From NCBI RefSeq assembly GCF_039536325.1, contig NZ_BAAAYO010000021.1, forward strand, positions 556,815 through 620,814: DNA of 64,000 nt. Direction: 5' to 3'. Below the pieces are notes generated by a model. That model had not been told where the DNA came from. It was given only the letters and a program-made list of their open reading frames with translations, and ran no database searches. The position numbers and the translations under genes were made by a program. Below, piece after piece: positions 44,598-53,601 of this stretch. The stretch's first letter is position 1, and each line of letters begins with the position of its first letter. The DNA comes from Paenibacillus_AB hodogayensis (GTDB lineage Bacteria > Bacillota > Bacilli > Paenibacillales > NBRC-103111).

Positions 44598-45905
44598 ATG
44601 AAAACGAGTCATACGCTGGCAAGTGCAGCAGTCGCCGCTCTGATGGTACTCGCAGCCGGCTGCACCGGGGGGCAATCGGCAAGTACGAACGGGCAGACGG
44701 ACAAACAGGACGGGCACACAGCCAAAGCGAATCCGGAACCGGTCAAGCTGACGCTGCAGCCGGTTGGGGCCGGTTACTTGTACGAGGAAGATTTTCAGAT
44801 GATGGTCGCCGAGCCGCTTAAGAAAAAGTACCCGCATATTACGGTCGAATATGTCATGCCCTCCAAAGGCACGATGATCGAGGATCTGGTGGCGGCGAAG
44901 ACGGTGCCGGACATTCTGCTGTACGGGATCGGCAACTATACGCAATATCGCGATCTCGGCATTTTGACCGACATTACCCCCACGCTGACGAAAATGAAAA
45001 TAGACACGAGCCGGTTCAAACCGTGGGTGCTTGACAATATCAAGGTCGACGGCAAGCTGTACAGTTTACCGTATGCGATGAATACGAATGCGATTTATTA
45101 CAACCTCGACCTGTTCGACAAGTTCGGCGTCGCATATCCGAAGGATGGAATGTCCTGGGATGATATCATCGAGGTGACGAAGCGGCTCAGCCGGACGGAC
45201 AACGGCACGGCGTACAAAGGCTTTATGTATTTGAACAGCTATTGGGTCGGCTACCAGTTGTCGCTGCCGTTCACCGACGCCGCGAAGAAGAAATCGGCGA
45301 TCAACTCGGACGGATGGAGCCGCGTGTTCCAGATGATGAAAACGATCGATACGATTCCCGGCAACGAACGGGGAAGCCCAGTCGCAGACTTTTACGACAA
45401 GCGCATCCTCGCGATGGTCGGCGCCTACAACCTTGTGCCGACGCTCAAGCAGGACAAGTACCAGACGCTGCGCTGGGACGTCGCCGGTTATCCGAGCTTC
45501 AAGGAAAAGCCCAACATCGCCCCGCCGGTCGATTTGCATCAGGTTACCATATCGAACAGCACGAAGCACCCGGAGGAAGCGATGCTAGTCGTCGATTTGT
45601 TGACGTCCGAGGAAGTGCAGCTCATCAGCGCTCGCCGTACCGGCCGCGCCTCGCCCTTGGCGAATAAGAAGATCGAGCAGGAGTTAGGCGCCGAAATGCC
45701 GCTCATCAAAGGAAAAAACGTCACGTCCTTCTTCGCGTCGCAGCCGGCGCCGAATGTCGTCTTCGCGAACGAGGATATCGCGGTGCAAAAAAGCATCGAC
45801 AAATTTTATAAAGACTACAGCAGCGGCTCGATTGACGTCAACGTGCTGATGCAGAAGATCGAGGAAGACGCGAATCAGGCGATTAGCGTTATTAAAAGTA
45901 AGTAA
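44598..45905 (+). CDS. Extracellular sugar-binding lipoprotein, ABC family 1 type
   Basis: A 435-residue binding protein with lipobox LAAGC (cysteine near residue 22) and a polar linker. Motifs shared with the lipoproteins at 5973, 27936 and 48083: MNTNAIYYNLDLFDKFGVAY, DDIIEVTKRLSRTDNGTAYK and EEAMLVVDLLTSEEVQLISA. AGGGGAG lies upstream of the ATG. No permease gene adjoins it. It is followed by a terminator. Its ligand is unknown. Confidence 0.9.
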   Translation: MKTSHTLASAAVAALMVLAAGCTGGQSASTNGQTDKQDGHTAKANPEPVKLTLQPVGAGYLYEEDFQMMVAEPLKKKYPHITVEYVMPSKGTMIEDLVAAKTVPDILLYGIGNYTQYRDLGILTDITPTLTKMKIDTSRFKPWVLDNIKVDGKLYSLPYAMNTNAIYYNLDLFDKFGVAYPKDGMSWDDIIEVTKRLSRTDNGTAYKGFMYLNSYWVGYQLSLPFTDAAKKKSAINSDGWSRVFQMMKTIDTIPGNERGSPVADFYDKRILAMVGAYNLVPTLKQDKYQTLRWDVAGYPSFKEKPNIAPPVDLHQVTISNSTKHPEEAMLVVDLLTSEEVQLISARRTGRASPLANKKIEQELGAEMPLIKGKNVTSFFASQPAPNVVFANEDIAVQKSIDKFYKDYSSGSIDVNVLMQKIEEDANQAISVIKSK

Positions 45906-45916
45906 TGAGGAAGTAC

Positions 45917-45948
45917 AGGCAGTCCGATCTTGCGATCGGCTGCCTTTC
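45917..45948 (+). terminator. Rho-independent terminator after the binding lipoprotein
   Basis: AGGCAG-T-CCGATC pairs with GATCGG-C-TGCCT across a TTGC loop and is followed by TTTC. Confidence 0.7.
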
Positions 45949-45963
45949 GCGTTTAGTTGACAA

Positions 45964-45978
45964 TGATTATTATTATCA
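45964..45978. promoter_or_regulatory. Fur-box-like operator
   Basis: TGATTATTATTATCA fits the 7-1-7 Fur inverted repeat TGATAAT-N-ATTATCA with one mismatch. It is the only AT-rich dyad in a GC-balanced intergenic region and lies 56 bases before a short ORF with a strong ribosome binding site. Confidence 0.5.
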
Positions 45979-46033
45979 TTTATAGTGACTTAGGAACGAA
46001 CCGGTTTACGTGTGTGTTAAGGGGGAGAAAAGG

Positions 46034-46087
46034 ATGGCACTATTGACCCGATTCAATCATTATCGCAACAGGCATCGCCCTCTTTGA
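46034..46087 (+). CDS. Short ORF behind the Fur-like box, possibly a truncated gene
   Basis: AAGGGGGAGAAAAGG stands before an ATG that opens 17 codons (MALLTRFNHYRNRHRPL) and ends in TGA at 46087. The last 35 bases overlap the 3' end of the ribA gene on the other strand. With a good binding site and operator but so short a reading frame, it is either a leader peptide or the stump of an iron-regulated gene cut off by rearrangement. Confidence 0.3.
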   Translation: MALLTRFNHYRNRHRPL

Positions 46088-46814
46088 AATGTCCGGACCG
46101 CTCGATTTTCGTTTTCAAGTATTTCTCGTTATATTCGGAGACGTCTCCCCACAGCTGCACACGTTCTTCGACATCGAGTCCGGCTTTTCGAAGCGCCTCC
46201 AGCTTTTTTGGATTGTTCGTGATCAAAGTGACCGGCTTGATCCGCAGCGTTTTCAATACTTGAATCGCATCGCCGTAATCCCGGGCATCGTCCGCGAAAC
46301 CAAGCTGCACATTCGCGTCGACGGTGTCATAACCATTTTCTTGAAGAATGTAAGCAAGCGCCTTGCTGAACAGCCCGATGCCTCTCCCTTCGTGATTGGC
46401 CAAATAAAACAACGCGCCGTGTCCGTGCTCGGCAATATGCTTCAATGACTGCTTCAGCTGGTATCCGCAGTCGCAGCGCTTGCTCCCGAAAATATCCCCG
46501 GTATGACAGATGGAATGAAACCGGATCAAAGCATGCTCGGCCTGTTGAAAATCACCATGGACCAGCACGCTCGATTGCTGCAGCTCGGCTAAGTTCGCAG
46601 CGGATAATTTGGCGACGATCCGTTCGAAATCTTCCGTCACCTCGTTGCAGTTCAGCCAGCAGTACCATTGAAACAGATAAGTTTCCCCGAATAGATTAAC
46701 CGGCAGCTTGATCGGGCCGACGAGATAGATGGCGCCTTTATCCGTTTTGATCAGCTGTATCTTTTGTTGAAGAAGCGAGATCACGTTCGGGTCAAAGCTT
46801 TTTACCACAGACAT
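46053..46814 (-). CDS. ribA: GTP cyclohydrolase II
   Basis: A 253-residue enzyme that opens the GTP ring in the first step of riboflavin synthesis. The zinc-binding cysteines are in ICHTGDIFGSKRCDCGYQL, and the GTP-binding and catalytic region is FYLANHEGRGIGLFSK, then LGFADDARDYGDAIQVL. It closes with PVTLITNNPKKLEALRKAGL. The length fits the single-domain form without the DHBP synthase part. It stands alone, away from other rib genes, with no FMN riboswitch seen upstream. The C-terminus has EGDACCDND, a short unusual tail. Confidence 0.92.
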   Translation of the reverse strand: MSVVKSFDPNVISLLQQKIQLIKTDKGAIYLVGPIKLPVNLFGETYLFQWYCWLNCNEVTEDFERIVAKLSAANLAELQQSSVLVHGDFQQAEHALIRFHSICHTGDIFGSKRCDCGYQLKQSLKHIAEHGHGALFYLANHEGRGIGLFSKALAYILQENGYDTVDANVQLGFADDARDYGDAIQVLKTLRIKPVTLITNNPKKLEALRKAGLDVEERVQLWGDVSEYNEKYLKTKIERSGHFKEGDACCDND

Positions 46815-46994
46815 GGGACCGTCTCCTTATTGTTCGGACTTGTGCGCAAATGGCTCGTGCTGTTAATGTGTGCAAAAAATGTCCTGTTATGTGCAATTAA
46901 ACCAATGCGGGTGCGGCAGCCGATTTTTTGTTGTTAGCGGTCAAAAGCGAGTTATAATGGATACAAGACGGATCGCCACGATCGATATAGCGTT

Positions 46995-47009
46995 ATGAAA
47001 GCGGTTTCT
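46995..47009 (+). promoter_or_regulatory. cre-like operator with one mismatch
   Basis: ATGAAAGCGGTTTCT fits WTGNAANCGNWWNCA except for the last base. It lies 35 bases before the AraC gene at 47044. Confidence 0.4.
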
Positions 47010-47043
47010 TAAGCAATATTGGTCCGTGAAAAGGAGTTGGGAC

Positions 47044-47949
47044 ATGGGTAACGATCTGTATAAAGAACCTATTCCGTATCAGGACAGTATGCTCAGCATC
47101 AAAATTTCTCAGCAGATACGCGCTTATTTCTCGACGTCTCCGGGAGCCTTGCAGCACTACCATAAAGAAATTGAACTGCTATACGTTCAGGAGGGCAGCT
47201 TGGGGATGTGCATCCAAGACGAGCATCATCAACTGGAGCCCGGAGATGTATTGCTCGTCGGCTCGTCCCAGCCGCACTTTACCCAAGGCGTAGCGACAGA
47301 AAGAGCCGTTTACTTGACCTTGCATTTCGATCTCCAACCTTATTACGACCCTGCCATGCTGATCTATTACCGATACTTTGCCGAGATCGACAGCCCGTTA
47401 AGCCACATCAATCAACTGTTTCGTACAAACGCTACATTTCGCAGCGCTATCGGTCAGGCGATAGTAGATATTTATGGCGAGATGGACAGCCGGTCGAGAG
47501 GCTATACGATGGCCGTCAATCTTCTGGTGAAGCAGCTGATGCTGACCATTTTGCGGAACGATCCGGACAAAGCGGCCCAAACTCACGACCGGCTTCCCGC
47601 TTATCCGCTTCATCCCGTTTTCGAATACGTAGATCGCCACCTGTCCGACAAAATCGAAATGGAAGCGATCAGCAAGATGATGAACATGAACTACTACTAT
47701 TTCTCCAAATATTTCAAACGCGTGATGGGTCTTTCCTTTATCGAGTATGTCAATATCCGAAGAATTAAACAAGCGGAGCGGCTGCTTCTAACCAAAGACG
47801 CCAGCATTGCCGCAATCGCCGAACAAGTAGGCATTCCAAATATCGCGCATTTCTACGAATTGTTTAGACGGTATAATCGCTGCTCTCCAAAAGAATATAT
47901 CCAGAAGCTGCCGACTCCGCCTTTACGGAAGTTTGAAGCCCACGAGTAA
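47044..47949 (+). CDS. AraC family transcriptional regulator
   Basis: A 301-residue regulator with an N-terminal cupin (LQHYHKEIELLYVQEGSLGM, LEPGDVLLVGSSQPHF) and a C-terminal AraC domain (MEAISKMMNMNYYYFSKYFK, IAEQVGIPNIAHFYELFRRY). The ATG at 47044 has AAAAGGAG 6 bases upstream. An in-frame ATG at 47026 would read through this site. It precedes the binding lipoprotein at 48083 by 133 bases and is the obvious candidate to regulate it. Confidence 0.9.
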   Translation: MGNDLYKEPIPYQDSMLSIKISQQIRAYFSTSPGALQHYHKEIELLYVQEGSLGMCIQDEHHQLEPGDVLLVGSSQPHFTQGVATERAVYLTLHFDLQPYYDPAMLIYYRYFAEIDSPLSHINQLFRTNATFRSAIGQAIVDIYGEMDSRSRGYTMAVNLLVKQLMLTILRNDPDKAAQTHDRLPAYPLHPVFEYVDRHLSDKIEMEAISKMMNMNYYYFSKYFKRVMGLSFIEYVNIRRIKQAERLLLTKDASIAAIAEQVGIPNIAHFYELFRRYNRCSPKEYIQKLPTPPLRKFEAHE

Positions 47950-48082
47950 CGGCTGGTCGGGGAGGCACCTTTCCTTCGCTTTAAACCAAAAATGGATATA
48001 AAGCAGCCAAAAACGCTAATATCCGAAGGGTCTAAAAAAAACTATGATGACTATAAGCCTTTAACCGAATTGGAGGGGTTGG

Positions 48083-49429
48083 ATGATCAAGCATCGCACA
48101 GTTGCCTTAATGGTCGCTCTCCTTTTAGTGCCGAGCTTTATGGTCGCCTGTAGTCAAAAAGGGGGAAATTCGGACGGAGGCGTGCAAAAGGCAGATCAGA
48201 GCACGCCAAAAACGGAACCAACCGTGCAGAAGACGGATTACAAAGGAGGCCCGGCCGAGCTGCTTGTGCTGGATATTAACTCCGGCACGACGGACGAGCA
48301 ATTTCAAAAGTTTTTCCAAGATCCGATTAAAGCCAAATACCAGGACATCAAGCTCACCATATCGCGGGACGGCCTTGACAAGCTGATAGCGGCAGGCACT
48401 TTCCCCGATCTTTTGCTGGTCAGCAACGCTTCCTTGGCAACCGTACTGGAAGCCGGCATTCCCGAGGATTTGACGGCTATGACCAAGACGTACAATATCA
48501 ATCTCGGCCAGCTGGAGCCGGCGGTTGTGCAGCAAATGCAAAAGCTCGGTGATCAAAAGGCATTTTACGGAATGCCGTTTGCCATGAACTATGGCGCGAT
48601 GGTTTATAATCAAGATATTTTCAATAAATTCGGCATTCCTTATCCGAAGGACACGATGAATTACGACGAGTTGCTGGAGCTTGGCAAAAAGCTGACGCGC
48701 ACCGACAGCGGTACCAACTATATCGGCGTGATGCCTCCCGACTTAAGACAAATGTACTGGCAATACGGCGTTCCGGTCTTTGACAAAGCCAAAGGAAAAG
48801 CATTCTTGACCTCCGATCAGCACGCCAAAGTGTTTAACCAATTGAAGCAATTTTACTCCATCCCCGGCTATATGGAGAAAAGCAATTACATTCATTCGAC
48901 CGATCTATTCTTTATGGAACAGCGCGTAGCCATGTATCCGAACTGGATTGCCGCATTCATTACGTTCTTTAACAAAGCCGGTAGCAAAGACAAGTTTAAC
49001 TGGGATTTGACCGCCCATCCGAGCTACAGCGATCGTCCGGGTCTCGGGAAAGAGGTCGACTTCCATATGGCCGTCGTCAACAAATCCGGCAAACACCGGG
49101 AAGCGGCTTATCAGGTACTACTGAGCTTATTAAGCGTAGAGGTGCAAACGCAGCTGAGCAAAGCGGGTCGGTTGTCCGTATTGAAAAACGATGACATTCG
49201 AAAAGCGTTCGGTTCGGACAGCGATATTTATAAAGGGAAAAATTTGCAAGCGATTTTCAAAGTATCGCCTTCTCCTCTTCCGGAGGCTTCCAAATTCGAT
49301 CCGAAAATTAACGCTCTCCTTAACGGCGAAGTTTCGAAAAACGTAATGGTGAACGGAACTGATATCAATACGGCGCTGCGAAACGGCGAAGAGAAGGCCA
49401 ACAAAGAAATTGTCGAAGTCGCTCAGTAG
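48083..49429 (+). CDS. Extracellular sugar-binding lipoprotein, ABC family 1 type
   Basis: A 448-residue binding protein with lipobox MVAC (cysteine near residue 23) followed by a Gly/Lys/Thr-rich linker. Motifs common to the orphan set: MNYGAMVYNQDIFNKFGIPY, YDELLELGKKLTRTDSGTNY and SKAGRLSVLKNDDIRKAFGS. GGAGGGG stands 6 bases before the ATG. There are no transporter genes nearby. The preceding AraC gene probably regulates it. The ligand is unknown. Confidence 0.9.
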   Translation: MIKHRTVALMVALLLVPSFMVACSQKGGNSDGGVQKADQSTPKTEPTVQKTDYKGGPAELLVLDINSGTTDEQFQKFFQDPIKAKYQDIKLTISRDGLDKLIAAGTFPDLLLVSNASLATVLEAGIPEDLTAMTKTYNINLGQLEPAVVQQMQKLGDQKAFYGMPFAMNYGAMVYNQDIFNKFGIPYPKDTMNYDELLELGKKLTRTDSGTNYIGVMPPDLRQMYWQYGVPVFDKAKGKAFLTSDQHAKVFNQLKQFYSIPGYMEKSNYIHSTDLFFMEQRVAMYPNWIAAFITFFNKAGSKDKFNWDLTAHPSYSDRPGLGKEVDFHMAVVNKSGKHREAAYQVLLSLLSVEVQTQLSKAGRLSVLKNDDIRKAFGSDSDIYKGKNLQAIFKVSPSPLPEASKFDPKINALLNGEVSKNVMVNGTDINTALRNGEEKANKEIVEVAQ

Positions 49430-49444
49430 GAACAAACATACGAA

Positions 49445-49470
49445 GGCCGCCCGGGTAATCCGCGGCGGCC
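49445..49470. terminator. Hairpin after the binding lipoprotein, weak terminator
   Basis: GGCCGCC pairs with GGCGGCC with a 12-base loop. No T run follows, so termination is uncertain. Confidence 0.35.
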
Positions 49471-49716
49471 TGTGCGCATTGGATAACGTATTTAATACCG
49501 CCGAAAGCTGGATTGAATGAGCAGGAGAAGCTTCTGGAACAAGAGATTGGATTGCGTCCGGGTATCGGGCAAAAGATTGATTTCATGCAGTGATTTGATT
49601 TCAGGCTAAATGGACGTAGGTCCTTCAACTCGATAGATCCGGGCGGGGAGCAATGCGGGATCTGCTGATGTCTGCTCCCCAATCCAGCGATCTCCTTGCC
49701 TCAATAACGAAATCGT

Positions 49717-50046
49717 TTGAAAGTTGATTGTAAAATATTGAAGGATATTCTTGAAAAACAAGGACAAAGTTATGGTCTATCAGTCGTTGGAGAGGCAACC
49801 AGTGGAGAAGAAGGAATAGCTAGATATGACGAACTTAAGCCAGACGTTGTCATTTTAGACATCGGTTTACCTGGGATTGATGGCATAAAAGTAGCTAAAA
49901 AGATTAAGGAAATAGATGAGAATTCAAAAATTGTGATGTGCTCCGCTAAAGGTCAACTCTTCACAATACTTGAGAGCTTACAGGCTGGGGCAAGCCACTT
50001 TGTAGTAAAACCATTTAGAGCGGAAAATCTTCTTGAAGTAACATAA
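49717..50046 (+). pseudogene. CheY-like receiver domain lacking its N-terminus
   Basis: One hundred and nine codons from TTG 49717 read like a CheY-type receiver. The phospho-acceptor is in DVVILDIGLPGIDGIKVAKK, and the later T/S and K positions are in MCSAKGQ and FVVKPF. The first beta strand and the acidic pair (usually near residues 8-13) are missing: the sequence starts at ILKDILEKQGQS, which is normally helix 1. Without the acidic pair it should not bind Mg2+ or be phosphorylated. Codon use is more AT-rich than in the genes before it. No ribosome binding site is seen. Confidence 0.65.
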
Positions 50047-50073
50047 GTTCTCTCGGTGGAGGGAGGATTACTC

Positions 50074-51611
50074 ATGAATTATGAATTTAATCGTAATTGG
50101 TTAATTGCAAGAAGATTTAGAGAACTTCAAGGTAGTACGCTAAAAGTGCTGTGCTCGAACAACTAGATGATGAACATGTAAACTGGCGACCAAATAGCTA
50201 TAGCAATAGCATTTCAAACGTAGTGATGCATATTAATGGTTACATAAAGGAACGTATCGAAAAGGGAATCTTGCATAGAGCGATAAGTCGAAGCCGGGAG
50301 GAAGAACTAGGAGCAATTACAGTAGCTAATAAGGAATTGCAGCAGCTTATTAAGGAACGATTTGACTTTGTCATCTCAATAATCGAAAGCATTACTGAGG
50401 AACAGCTAGAAGCGACTCAAGTTGTGAGAGGTACTGACAGAACAAATTTAGACATGTTACATCAATGTGCTGCTCATTTTTCTGAACACTTTGGGCAGAT
50501 TTTTTATTTTGCTAAAATAATATTGGGGGAACAATATAAAAGTCTTACGGGACCAATAAAACCCGTATATAAGGATGGTATGCAAAACTCTAATGAATCG
50601 TTTGCGGATATGGATTATTATGGTATTATAATGGGTACAAATGTTCTTATTATGGAGAGGTGGCAAACCTTGAAGCAGCATAAATTTATATCGTCCTATT
50701 TAGAGTCAGACACCAGCTTCACATGGCTTCGCGGCAATCATCACGGACATTCGACGAGGTCGGATGGCACCGACGAGCCCTTAACAATTATTCGTTCCTA
50801 TGAGGAAGCCGGATACGATTACTTCGCTCTTTCCGAACATGATTTTTTACTCAGACGAGAAGAACTACAGCCCTATACCAAGATGTGTGTAATTCCGGCC
50901 GTTGAGGTCACAGCTAAAGACAAACAAACTCTTCTCTACCTTGGAGCTGACGAAGTACTTCCTGTACGGGCATGGACACCTAAGCAAATTATGGATAGAG
51001 TGCATCAGGCCGGAGGACTTTTCATTTTCGATCATCCAAACTGGAAACCCTTTCAAGAATATGCTATGGATCAATTGCTCGATTCAATGGAAGGAATTAA
51101 AGGTATAGAAATCTATACTGGGGTTATCGAAAGACTTTACGGACAGGCTTTAGCAACTGATCGATGGGATTATCTGTTGAGCAAGGGATGGAAGGTTTTT
51201 GGCCATGGAACGGATGACCAGCATCATCAGAGAGATCAGTTTATTGCTTGGAACTGTGTGCAGTGGCCTAATTCGCAAGCCATTGATCCGAAGGGAATTA
51301 TCTCCGCACTTTCAGAGGGACGCTTTTATGCTTCAACAGGAGTATCCATTTCAAAAATCGAAACAAAAGATGACAATCAGTGTATATCAATAGATTCCGA
51401 TGGTGATGAAGTTCATTGGATCTCTCGAAATGGGGTTATATTGAAAAAAGTAAATGGAGGGTCTTCTTCTTTAACCATGAAGGAATTGCGTGAGAATCCC
51501 AATTTGCCCAAGAAAGATCTTAGTGAAGCAATATATGTACGTATCGAGTGCTTGGGGCGTGGTAACCGTATTGCGTGGTCCCAGCCATTTTGGATTGTCC
51601 CCGAAGAGTGA
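50074..51611 (+). pseudogene. DinB-like (DUF1572) plus PHP-type hydrolase gene, broken by a frameshift
   Basis: GGAGGGAGG precedes ATG 50074, which opens MNYEFNRNWLIARRFRELQG and then runs into TAG at 50164. The rest continues in another frame from about 50151 as LEQLDDEHVNWRPNSYSNSI. At the switch GTGCT occurs twice in tandem; removing one copy restores a single frame. Residues up to about 150 of the second part resemble DUF1572/DinB proteins (VVMHINGY, HQCAAHFSEHFGQIFY). From about 190 on, the protein becomes a PHP-type metal hydrolase: NHHGHSTRSDG, FALSEHDF, IPAVEVT and FIFDHPNW. The join of the two domains in one ORF may be natural or the result of a deletion. The DinB part has a more AT-rich base composition than the PHP part. 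Confidence 0.7.
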
Positions 51612-51831
51612 GGGTATTCTTTTACATGATATTTTTCGCTTAGTATGGATTCAGTAGCCCCAAAAGTTAATTACTGTTCAACGGGAACGTTAGATTAACG
51701 AACAGGCTGCAATTGGTACATTTATTACTCATAAAAGGACTCTCCAGACTCGGAGGGTTCTTACATTTTTATCCAAGTGTTTGCGGGTCGTGTCAGCTAC
51801 GCTGTAATACCATGAGGATGCACCATTTGTC

Positions 51832-52155
51832 TTGAAGGACATTTCGTTATCGCTCCCAGTCGGTAAAAAAATCGCTTTTGTTGGTGCAAGCGGAGGCGGT
51901 AAGTCGACGATTGCCCAAATGCTCGTAAGATTTTATGAGCCGACGGGCGGACGGATTCTTGTCAACGGCATAGTAATTGAGCAAATCGAGCGGAAAGACT
52001 GGTGTGACATAGTCAGCATGGTATTCCAAGAACCGTACTTGTTTCCTGATACGATCCGCAACAATATTACTTTTGGCCGCAGCGTATCCAATGAAACTTT
52101 GGTGGAGGTTTGTAAAAAGGTCCAAATCTACGATACGGGCCGAATTTATAAGTAA
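51832..52155 (+). pseudogene. ABC transporter ATPase fragment
   Basis: About 107 codons keep the Walker A motif (FVGASGGGKSTIAQML), the loop to GRILVNG and the Q-loop (MVFQEPYLFPDTIRNNITFG). They end before the LSGGQ signature and Walker B. The frame is open upstream without a proper start (TTG only). This is the front half of the ATPase domain of an exporter-type ABC protein, such as MsbA or a peptidase-ABC, with both ends lost. Confidence 0.7.
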
Positions 52156-52308
52156 ATAAATCAAATGTCTCAGAGAGAAACCAAAAGAAGATTATTCCCA
52201 AGTGATAACCAGGTCGCATCGCATTACATGTTCACAAAACCCGTATTTTATACATATGTCTGAAAGCATTGGCTAGTAGTATTTAATCATTATTTAATCA
52301 TTGTCGGA

Positions 52309-52354
52309 TGACAAGAAAGTTATCGGATTATTGACAAGAATATTATCCGATTAT
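52309..52354 (+). repeat. Tandem direct repeat of 23 bases, two copies
   Basis: Copy 1 at 52309-52331 and copy 2 at 52332-52354 both start TGACAAGAA and end GATTAT. They agree at 20 of 23 positions and are exactly adjacent. Confidence 0.6.
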
Positions 52355-52432
52355 TCAGTCCTCTCCTCACACCACCCAAAGCCGGCAAATAATTAATTTA
52401 AAAATAGCACTCAATGCCCGCCAGCGAAAACA

Positions 52433-52463
52433 CCCCGCGCGCTGAGAGCTGTTGCGCGCGGGG
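52433..52463 (-). terminator. GC-rich hairpin, probable terminator for the minus-strand fragments
   Basis: CCCCGCGCGC pairs with GCGCGCGGGG over ten base pairs with an 11-base loop. Read on the minus strand it is followed by TGTTTTC and lies 54 bases after the stop at 52517. Confidence 0.55.
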
Positions 52464-52516
52464 GGTAAATACAAAAAAAATTGAATTTTTAATGCAAACC
52501 TTATAAATTTTCATTA

Positions 52517-52963
52517 TTAGACGGGAAACTCGCTCCACTCTTTACCATCTAGTAACCGTCCGGTTAAATGTTTATGAACTCCACCCCATTGCTTAAAGAA
52601 GAAGGCCACTTCGGAAGCAGCACATTGTACTTGAATGTCTCTAACCCACTGTTCCTCCATCTTTCGTGAACCGGGTCCAGACTCACCGCCAACAATAACC
52701 CAATGTATACCTAGTAAATTCAAATCATTAAGCGGACCAATTAACGGTTCGCATGATATGAATCTTACTTTTGCTGGTATTTCGCGTAGAATATCAATTC
52801 TGCCGGTTACTCGATTATTTTCTACACTTGTTCCTTGCCAGATGTTGTTTGTCCATTGAACTTTGTGTGATACTTCTAAAGCTCGTTCAGGTCTTTTCGT
52901 AAGTATTTGATAAGTATGCATTGGGTGGCTTGCCGATAATGGGAATCCTGAACGTCTCCGCAA
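52517..52963 (-). pseudogene. C-terminal part of a DUF5131 (phage Gp37/Gp68) protein
   Basis: From about 52930 downwards the frame reads HPMHTYQILTKRPERALE, VRFISCEPLIGPL, GIHWVIVGGESGPGSRKM and FFFKQWGG. This is the back half of the Gp37/Gp68 family, proteins of phage and mobile DNA. The first half is missing. The codons above 52930 belong to the thioredoxin reductase frame, so the residues before HPMHT are chance. The junction of the two fragments lies at about 52928. Confidence 0.7.
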
Positions 52964-53535
52964 GCAAATACGCCTGGAATCGCCGTTTGAGTTGTACCTG
53001 GAATGACCTTGATATAGCCTTTTTCGTCTGTTTCAATTTGCCCATTTAGAAAAACATTATTAGGAGTATGGCCCTTAGCAATAAAGACCCCGTCGGCTCT
53101 GATAGTTTCTTGTGCTCCGGATTCCACATTTCTGACTCGAAGGCCAGTCACTCCCCGGTCATCAGCCAAAATCTCAGTTGGCTCTTTGCTTAGTGCCCAG
53201 CTGATTTTATTATTTTGACGGGCACGATTTTGCATGATTTTTGATGCTCGTAGTTCGCTACGCCGATGTACAATCGTCACTTTCGAGGCAAACCGGGTTA
53301 AGAAGTTAGCTTCTTCCATTGCGGAGTCTCCACCACCTACAACCAAAACTTCTTTATTACGAAAGAAAAAACCATCGCACGTAGCACATGTGCTGACGCC
53401 CCGACCAATGTACTCTTTTTCCCCTGGAATGCCTCCTAGTAAATTTGCAGAAGCTCCAGTCGATAATATAAGGGATTCTGCTTTCATTTCTTCCATGCCA
53501 TCCACCTTTAACACAAATGGACGTTTCTCATCCAA
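52876..53535 (-). pseudogene. trxB: Thioredoxin reductase internal fragment
   Basis: The frame contains the redox-active CATC (STCATCDGFFFRNKEVLVVG), the NADPH-binding GGGDSAMEEANFLTRFASKV and the FAD-binding FACGDVQDSHYRQA. The N-terminal FAD-binding glycine loop (GxGxxG, about 95 residues) is missing, and after YRQA at about 52928 the sequence changes to the DUF5131 fragment. Intact enzymes end about 30 residues further on. The apparent start is a TTG within a frame open upstream. It cannot be functional as it stands. Confidence 0.8.
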
Positions 53536-53601
53536 TTCGACTGCATTTGGACTGCCGAATTGCCTCGACCATAAATCGTCGTCCGTTGCTTTCCCATTCG
53601 T

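Larger units (their letters stand above)
52156..52516. other. Intergenic stretch of 361 bases with short repeats
   Basis: No gene seen. It holds the 23-base tandem repeat at 52309-52354 and the GC-rich hairpin at 52433-52463. The rest is AT-rich. Confidence 0.5.

Noticed and set aside
46815..46960. FMN riboswitch upstream of ribA
   Set aside because: The leader is short and I find none of the conserved RFN-element segments.
52433..52463. CRISPR repeat or replication origin at the GC-rich hairpin
   Set aside because: There is a single copy, with no spacers and no DnaA-box cluster. A terminator on the minus strand explains it.
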